DNA from: Phaeotremella fagi
Taxonomy: Eukaryota > Basidiomycota > Tremellomycetes > Tremellales > Phaeotremellaceae
Length of the DNA: 64,000 bases
NCBI GenBank assembly: GCA_001599715.1
Contig: BCHU01000002.1
Coordinates: 806,001-870,000 of the forward strand
Reading direction: 5' to 3'
Positions 57,936 to 64,000 of this stretch are shown in pieces. Position numbers and translations under genes: made by a program. The notes beneath the pieces are model-generated. The model did not search any database. It was not told the DNA's origin and saw nothing but the letters and a program-made list of their open reading frames with translations. How positions within the stretch are numbered: the stretch's first letter is position 1; every line of letters begins with the position of its first letter.

Positions 57936-59808
57936 CTATACTCTCGCCGATTCAGCCTCAATCTCCTTCACTCGGACTAAATCAGCGTGCTTGGCTGAAG
58001 CAGCGGCTTTGTGAGCTGCTCCAGGTTGGTCTTCCTCTTCAGAAACGAAGTCACCCAAAGCTTCTTGAACGGTTGGCTCGGTGATATAGAGGACAGTGGG
58101 AAGGGCGCAGGCGAGACAAATTGCGACAACACACCAGTTAGAGATGAACCTAAGAGCAGTGTCAGCTTTAGTCCGAAGAATAAAATTATACTAAAGCTTA
58201 CTGTGAGCGTGGAGCAAGGTGGTTTGCGGTAAGACGATAGGCAACAGCTCCACCAACAGATTGCATAGTTTTGTAAACGGCGACGTATCGAGCAGCTTCC
58301 TTTGGGGTGTTACAAAGAGCACCGAGCATCCAGTAGGCGTATCCTTGCCAGAAAGCATCGAGCATGCCGTAGAAAATGTAGAGGAAAGCTGGACCAACGT
58401 AGAGCTTAGCGTCCGAAAAGTCGATGTAATTGGTTTGACCTTGAGCTTCGAACCAGTTCTCAAAGGCAAGACCACCTCCAAGAATGACGTTTCCGGTGAC
58501 GAAGAGGAAAATCCAACCGATAAGAGCACGTTTGGGACGTGAGAACCAAGGCATGTCAAGTAGGAGACCGATGATGACACCTCCGAACATTTGAGCTGCC
58601 CAATAGAGAGATGAGTTGAGGGAACGGGAACGAAGAGTGAAAGCCAAGCCTAAGGATAACTCGTTAGTATCTGCGGAAGACGGTTTAGGATTTGAGACGT
58701 ACCATTGACCTCATTTTGTTGATAGGAATAGAACCAGTTGGCAGCGAAACCTGCAAGCCATTAGCGATCAAACACTTGGCTCCAGTTTTATACTCACACA
58801 TGGGGATCATTGGGAAGATTCTCCAATCGTTTTTAAGGGCAATAATGTGTTTAACTTCTTGACGAGCAGCTTTAGTGAACTTGGTATACCAAGGTCCTGA
58901 AGGAGCGAGAGTTGATGGAAGAGGAGCAGCACGAGAGCCATCTGATCGACGGACCATATGCGAAGGGAGGAGGAAGGCGCACGCGACCCATCCGACCAAC
59001 ATGATCACCATATAGGCAACATAGGTCGCATCAGAGACTGTGCCAGAGGTAGTACGGTGGAAACTAAGGAGAATAAGCTTTATGATCGTTATTCACAGAC
59101 AACAATGCTCACTTGAGACCGAAAGCGATGAACGACCCAATGGCTCCTCCGAGGTTGAAGATCACCCAGAAAAGAGCGATACTCCTTCCCTTCTGGTGAG
59201 GGAGAGGATAACTTAGCATTATGGCACCTTGAGTAATCCAAAGGAAAGCTGCCCCAAGACCTAGAATGGCTCCAGAAGCGATGACGAAGGCACCGTTGTG
59301 AGTGCGATTATAGTTGAGGAGACTTCCAGTGTATAAGGCATAAGTCCATCCACCAAGCATGATGGCTCTGACACCAAAGATATCGAAAACGGGTTGAGCA
59401 ACGAGAATGACAGATGCAGCACCGACGGAAAGAAGAGCAACGGACGCATTGGCACCGATCTATATCAAAGTCAGAGATGTTATGTAAACACATATTGATC
59501 TAAATCACTTACAGTTGGGTCCAATTGTCCACTACCACCCATACCAGAAATTGCATTATACATTCCTTTAGACAGGTCAGCATGATCAAAGCGAACCACA
59601 GTTATGGTAACTTACCAGGTAAACAGAAACATGCGAAAGATACAAGAACAATTTGGGTCCAACTGTTGACACCAAATCTATACCAGAAGGAATGTCCTCT
59701 TAAACTTTCACGTTCAGCTTCCAAACGGATAGCAATTTCACCTGCCAGAACATTGGCGTCATCGTCCTGAACACCGGAAAAGTGATTATTTGTTTTCTCT
59801 GAAGTCAT
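57936..59808 (-). CDS. UNC93-like MFS membrane protein (fungal DUF895 type)
   Basis: The gene runs from ATG 59806-59808 to TAG at 57936 with about eight short introns, roughly 500 residues. After a charged N-terminus (HSFWYRFGVNSWTQIVLVSF) come the family blocks PGMYNAISGMGGSGQLD, GVRAIMLGGWTYALYTGSLL, FVIASGAILGLGAAFLWITQGAIMLSYP, KGRSIALFWVIFNLGGAIGSFIAFGLN, FRIFPMIPMFFAANWFYSYQQNEVNG-like text, FLYIFYGMLDAFWQGYAYWM and SNWCVVAICLACALPTVLYI. These fit fungal UNC93/DUF895 proteins of the major facilitator fold (about eleven or twelve helices). The substrate is unknown for the fungal members. It lies between a sugar kinase gene and a divergent secreted hydrolase gene. Confidence 0.8.
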
Positions 59809-60179
59809 TTCGGGTTTAAAAAGATCCAGTTCGATTCTTTAGAGCTGGGTTGAGTTCTCTGATTAAGACGATGTCTTCATTTCCTCATGTCCTATAAGTA
59901 CATGTGATTCTAGAAGAGCTGCCCGTTTTCTCCGGAGACCATACGGGTAAACTACAAGGTGGAATATATGGAAGAAAGTGTTTACGAGATGCTACGAGGG
60001 TCCTCTCAGCGTTTTGAGAGTATGGAATCAGGGTCAACCTCTCGTCGTTCATATTGGATTTGGTGAAGAGCGTTGAAGTGGCCCAAGCTCGGCGAGTTAT
60101 CCTTGGTGGAGTGAGTTTTGCATGCAGGGTCTGCTCGTGTGCCACTCGTAAAACTCTTACGTAAATTCTGCCCACCAAA
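59809..60179. promoter_or_regulatory. divergent promoter of the UNC93-like and YbbE-like genes
   Basis: This is a 371-base spacer. It holds a perfect 10-base palindrome TCTCCGGAGA (59929-59938), whose abutting CCG/CGG triplets are of the kind bound by Zn2Cys6 proteins. Such a regulator gene follows at 62197. The link is only suggestive. Confidence 0.35.
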
Positions 60180-61889
60180 ATGATCATCTCATTCGCCATT
60201 ATCGTCTGCCTGGCACCAACTTTCCGCATGCAATCTGCAGTATGCTCGATGAACAAACAGCGAGGAAAGGCTTGTGACAGTTGCCCGGGTTTCTCTGCTC
60301 TGAATACTCGATATCAGCCCTGTGTGGCATCGATTACTCCGTTATCAAATCCAATCTACACTCAGAAGCAGATCCATTGGTAATGTGGGATATTGAAAAG
60401 CCTTTATCATTTGGACTACCTGAGAGTTTTGGCCTCCTGCCAGAGCCACTCTCACATTTGAAGGCTAAGTCTTTGCAATATTTGTATCAAGGAAATGGTA
60501 AGCAAGCTACTACCGTTCCCCAGTTGCTTTATTGCTTTATAGATCTAAAAAACGCTGACAGCTGAACTTAGGCTCATTGTCCCAGGATGCAGAACACCCG
60601 TTGTATGCTGGAATCACTGTTTTTGTTGGTCATAGGAACACTACTGTGACTCATTACGCAGCCGGAAAGTCGCTGATTTATGTTGACGAGAAGGGAACAA
60701 TCCTACCGCAACCATCCCAAATTGATATGAGAGAAGACAGCATATTTGATATGGCAAGTGTGACCAAGCTTTTCACTACAATCATCGCTCTAAATCTCGT
60801 CGGTAGAGTGAGTCTCAAGAGACGAAGGCAAGCTGATTAGTTTTCAGGGACTGCTTGAGATTGGTGCAACAGTAGCATCCTACATTCCAGATTTTGCGGC
60901 AAACAACAAATCATCTATCACCATTCAGCACCTGCTCACTCACACAAGTGGTTTTGCTCCTGAACCTAATCCACCTTTGTTTTCCGGTTATTCGAATCAC
61001 ACCGATCGTGTGCAGGCAATAATCACACAAAAATTGATCAACCCACCAGGCTCACATTATGTGTACTCAGATCTGAATATGATGAATCTAGGTCTCGTGC
61101 TGGAGACTGTAACTGCGAAGCCCTTGGATAATCTACTAGCCGACCTCGTAGCTGGACCACTCGGTATGGAAGACACGTTCTTTAATTTGGGGAACAAGGA
61201 AGATCATCCAAAGTACAACAGGATCGTTGCTCAAGAATTTCAGATTAATGTGGTTGGACCAGAATTTGGACCTCCTCGAACCCAGCCTGTTCGTGCAAGG
61301 TGAGTTACTTTGCAACCATCAACTAACGTATCAGTGTGCACGACGAAAACGCTTGGGCCATGAATGGTGTTTCTGGACATGCTGGCATTTTTTCGACGGC
61401 TTATGACATGTCTATCTTCTGTCAGATGATATTGAACAATGGCACTTATAACGGTGTCAAGATTCTTGAACCTTGGACTGTAGAATTGATTTTCCAAAAC
61501 TTTAATAGCAAAAGTAAGTCAGCTTCTGACTTAATGAACCCATGGAAACCCATAAATCTTTCTCTGATCAATCACAGTTTCGAACGAAGCCCATGGTCTT
61601 GGTTTTGAATTGGATCGTCCTCGCTGGTCTGGACCCATGGCATCTCTTGAAACCGCTGGCCACACTGGCTTCACAGGAACTTCACTGTTCATTGATCGAC
61701 GGAGCGCTACGTTCGCTATACAGTTGACTAATCGGGTTCATCCCAGTCGTGAATGGAGCAATATCGATATCTCACGAAAGTACCTCGGTAGGTGTTTTTT
61801 GTATCTGACGCATATCTAGCTGAATTTGCTACTTAGGTTACTATGTGGCTCGCGCTCTCGGTCGGGAAGTAGACGAACCTGTAGAGTAG
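60180..61889 (+). CDS. secreted beta-lactamase-fold serine hydrolase, bacterial YbbE-like
   Basis: The gene runs from ATG 60180 to TAG 61887-61889 in about seven exons. Exon 1 is a signal peptide (MIISFAIIVCLAPTF), joined by a 42-nt intron to ALPGFLCSEYSISALCG. The catalytic core: HPLYAGITVFVGH, then SIFDMASVTKLFTTI with the nucleophile Ser and Lys (SxxK), ITIQHLLTHTSGF, PGSHYVYSDLNMMNLGLVLE (Tyr motif YSD), LGMEDTFFN, VHDENAWAMNGVSGHAGIF, LGFELDRP, and GHTGFTGTSLFIDRR with HTG replacing KTG. This ordered set follows bacterial serine hydrolases of the YbbE/AmpC-related group closely. In Bacillus, ybbE sits in the N-acetylmuramic-acid recycling operon. The substrate is unknown. Class C-like esterase or peptidase activity is possible. 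About 490 residues. Confidence 0.85.
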
Positions 61890-62196
61890 GAGTTTGGGGT
61901 TGATCGTGCATTCCTTGCCCATAAAAGTGAAGAAGCGGAGTATTTTTATTTTATACAGCCATACACCTTATAATGTAATTTGACGGACAGTCCTGTTAAA
62001 CCTATCACTTTAGACGACAATATCTCCAAATTCAATTATACGAGGAATGCATAGATATGAGTTACGAACTCTGAGCTAGTATCAGGAAGGATGAGACTGA
62101 CACTGGCGATTGTTAGGCTCACTATCTGGCAAGAGATCCGCCGTAAATATTTGTTTTGATTGTACATTCTTTTGCTTTTCTCCGTCATTTTGCCCT
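61890..62196 (+). other. intergenic YbbE-like / Zn2Cys6 regulator
   Basis: These 307 A/T-rich bases lie between two same-strand genes. No feature is seen. Confidence 0.5.
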
Positions 62197-64000
62197 ATGC
62201 CCAAGTCGCCATCTGTTCGAAAATCGAGTCCACAGTCCTCGCTGAATGGTGTCAAAACGAAACGTTCTGTCGCATGTGCGCATTGTCGCCGACATAAGAC
62301 GAAAGTGAGTAGCTGCCGTCGGAGACAAGCTGACATTTTAGTGTGACGCACAACCTGGGCACGCATGTACTAGGTAATTATGATAAAGTTCTCGTCCTGA
62401 CCCCTCAGATGCGTAGAGGAAGGAATAGAGTGTGTCGTTCGTCCCCGAAGTACAGCGGTTACGACAGTTGATCTCCATTGGTGAGTCTGGAATTGTTGAG
62501 GGCTCAATTGACGACTACGTTATTTCAGGCAACAGTCCATAGAATCTCGGCTACAATCAATCGAACATCAGCTATCTACAAGCAAAACACAAGCGGAAAA
62601 CCACGCTGTGGCCAGTCAGTCACAGGCTTTGACTTCCGTAGACTTAAATAATGGTGGTCCATCATCCCAAACGATTCTTCCCATTCCATTGCCTGCTCAT
62701 CTTACTTACTTGATACCTATCATATCAGTCCCACTCAGTGAGATGAAGAAAAATGGTAGATCGATGGTAACCGCAGAACAGGCAATACTTTTATGGGAAT
62801 TGTAAGAACCATGATTGAACGATCTGACCCGTAGTTTTCATAATAGCTTGGCGGTGTTTCATGGCTTCACTGCTCATCATGACGTGGTCTCACCATCACC
62901 GTTACTTCTCTCTGCGATCTGTCTCACAGCTGCTCAAAGATGTAATGGAACAATCATCACATCCGTTTCTGACTGGGAAGATCTTTTTCGACAAGCTTTG
63001 ATTGCCTTGATCTACGACGTGAGACCAAAAACTTGGGATGATGTTGTTGCACTTGGAATCGCTAGAACCTGGTTTCTGAAGGCAGACGAGATCACATCTG
63101 GTATAATCTATGGGTCGTTCATGGACACGTTTCAACCGAACAAATCAGACATCAGAAGTCGAAGAGTTTGGGATTTACTCGAGATGACGAGCGTGTCTCA
63201 TGGAATCCTCCATTTATCCCGTCCCATCATTCCTGATCGAGCTCCTCAAGGTGTCCCTGGACGAGTCGACTCGCATGTACTTCTAAACGCTCTGAATGAT
63301 CTTTTTGACATGCTGAGTATTCTACATCGGGCGCTCAATTCGGCAGTCAGTCTGGTTCAGGCAGCACTTAAACCCACTTGGCCTAGTGTAGTGCTGCCTT
63401 ATGCTGAGCTGGCGGTATTGAGATCAAGTCGAAACGAATTGGAGAGATGGCATTCCACCTGGCAGGCAAAGACAGATCGTAGGTCTTTTCAGATTTTGAA
63501 ACGATTTAAAATGCTGATTTAGTAGTCGCTGGTGACGATGCTCATCCAAGCATTCAAGATTGCGATTTCATTCGTAGTCTCATTAGTCTTTATTTCCAAG
63601 TGGGATCAGTGATTGCAAATGGCTACCTATCACAGGGTGCATCTGAAGAGACGATTCATTTCGAGAACGCGGCCAGAAACCTGTTATCCACCGTCACCAG
63701 AAGCTGGGGAACCTCGTTACATCTGTGGCCAAAGCTCTTTCTGCACGTCAGCCTTATCGCAGCCATCGCTATAGGGGATTCAGGTAAGATTCTCGATCAA
63801 ATAGGAATCGCTGACCATCTACTCAGATCATCTTGCAACGGATGTCCATAGGCTGATGGCACCACTAGCACCCTCTTTGCAAAGTACAGGTCTTCAATTA
63901 CTGCAAACTTTAGGGAACCGAAGGACGGCATCAGTTGGAGGAACTGAGCCTGCCATTCAGCTTTGGCATCAACCGGAGTTAGAGACTAACAATATCTATA
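62197..64000 (+). CDS. Zn2Cys6 fungal transcription factor (3' end beyond window)
   Basis: The gene starts at ATG 62197 and is still open at the right edge. The binuclear zinc cluster is spliced from three exons: VACAHCRRHKTK, CDAQPGHACT, then RCVEEGIECVV, giving C-x2-C-x6-C-x7-C-x2-C-x6-C. A short basic linker and a dimerisation-like helix (SIESRLQSIEHQLS) follow. Beyond it lies the helical middle homology region (AEQAILLWELFHNSLAVFHG, LLLSAICLTAAQR, DDVVALGIARTWF, SRRVWDLLEMTSVSHGI). That is the usual build of Gal4-type regulators. About 530 residues are visible. It borders the YbbE-like hydrolase and may control that cluster. Confidence 0.88.

Noticed and set aside
58191..58580. Second long minus-strand frame and a plus-strand frame inside the UNC93-like gene
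   Set aside because: Both overlap the real exon carrying the membrane-protein blocks. Their composition is not protein-like.

Overview
The window is nuclear DNA of a basidiomycete fungus, most likely a Tremellomycete of the Cryptococcus/Kwoniella kind. Almost every gene is cut by several short (about 35-70 nt) GT-AG introns. Genes are packed on both strands with short spacers. The gene set also fits: HSP104, a PIN-domain SMG6/EST1-like protein, an HP1-like chromodomain protein, RSC7, GARP and dynactin subunits, and Zn2Cys6 regulators. The lineage is inferred from gene style and content only. Gene coordinates span first to last coding base, introns included. Where coding frames did not run through, I joined exons by eye using splice sites and family similarity.

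Layout. 1-7.5 kb is accessory in character: the tail of a probable fungal transcription factor, a GIT1/phosphate-symporter-like MFS transporter divergent from a glycerophosphodiester phosphodiesterase, and two small secreted proteins. 8-37 kb is mainly housekeeping: RanBPM-like CTLH/CRA protein, HP1-like protein, Kre9-type GPI protein, SMG6-like PIN protein, DnaJ-X chaperone, ITPase, dysferlin-domain protein, PHAF1-like protein, dynactin p25, VPS53, an MSOX/FAOX-type FAD oxidase, MED6, ubiquitin-L40, an AUH-like enoyl-CoA hydratase and RSC7. 36.7-43.2 kb holds one very large Hsp90-like-ATPase/HELAH protein. 43.6-53.1 kb carries 3-hydroxyisobutyryl-CoA hydrolase, ORC5, a serine palmitoyltransferase small subunit, HSP104 with a heat-shock-element array, and a mitochondrial-type methionine aminopeptidase. 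53.4-56.2 kb holds three poorly recognised genes. 56.4-64 kb is again accessory: a BadF/GlcNAc-type sugar kinase, an UNC93-like MFS protein, a secreted bacterial-type serine hydrolase and a Zn2Cys6 regulator that runs off the end.

Two groups look functionally linked. The GIT1-like transporter and the phosphodiesterase share a promoter with a Pho4-type GCACGTGC site, which suggests uptake and hydrolysis of glycerophosphodiesters for phosphate. The kinase, transporter, YbbE-like hydrolase and regulator near the right end resemble the parts list of a bacterial amino-sugar/cell-wall scavenging locus. That is the most speculative and most interesting idea here. Other notable points are an ORC5 without recognisable ATP-binding motifs, an 8-nt ubiquitin exon, and an 18-nt exon carrying most of a HELAH motif.

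I saw no tRNA or rRNA gene, transposon, CRISPR array or virus-like sequence.
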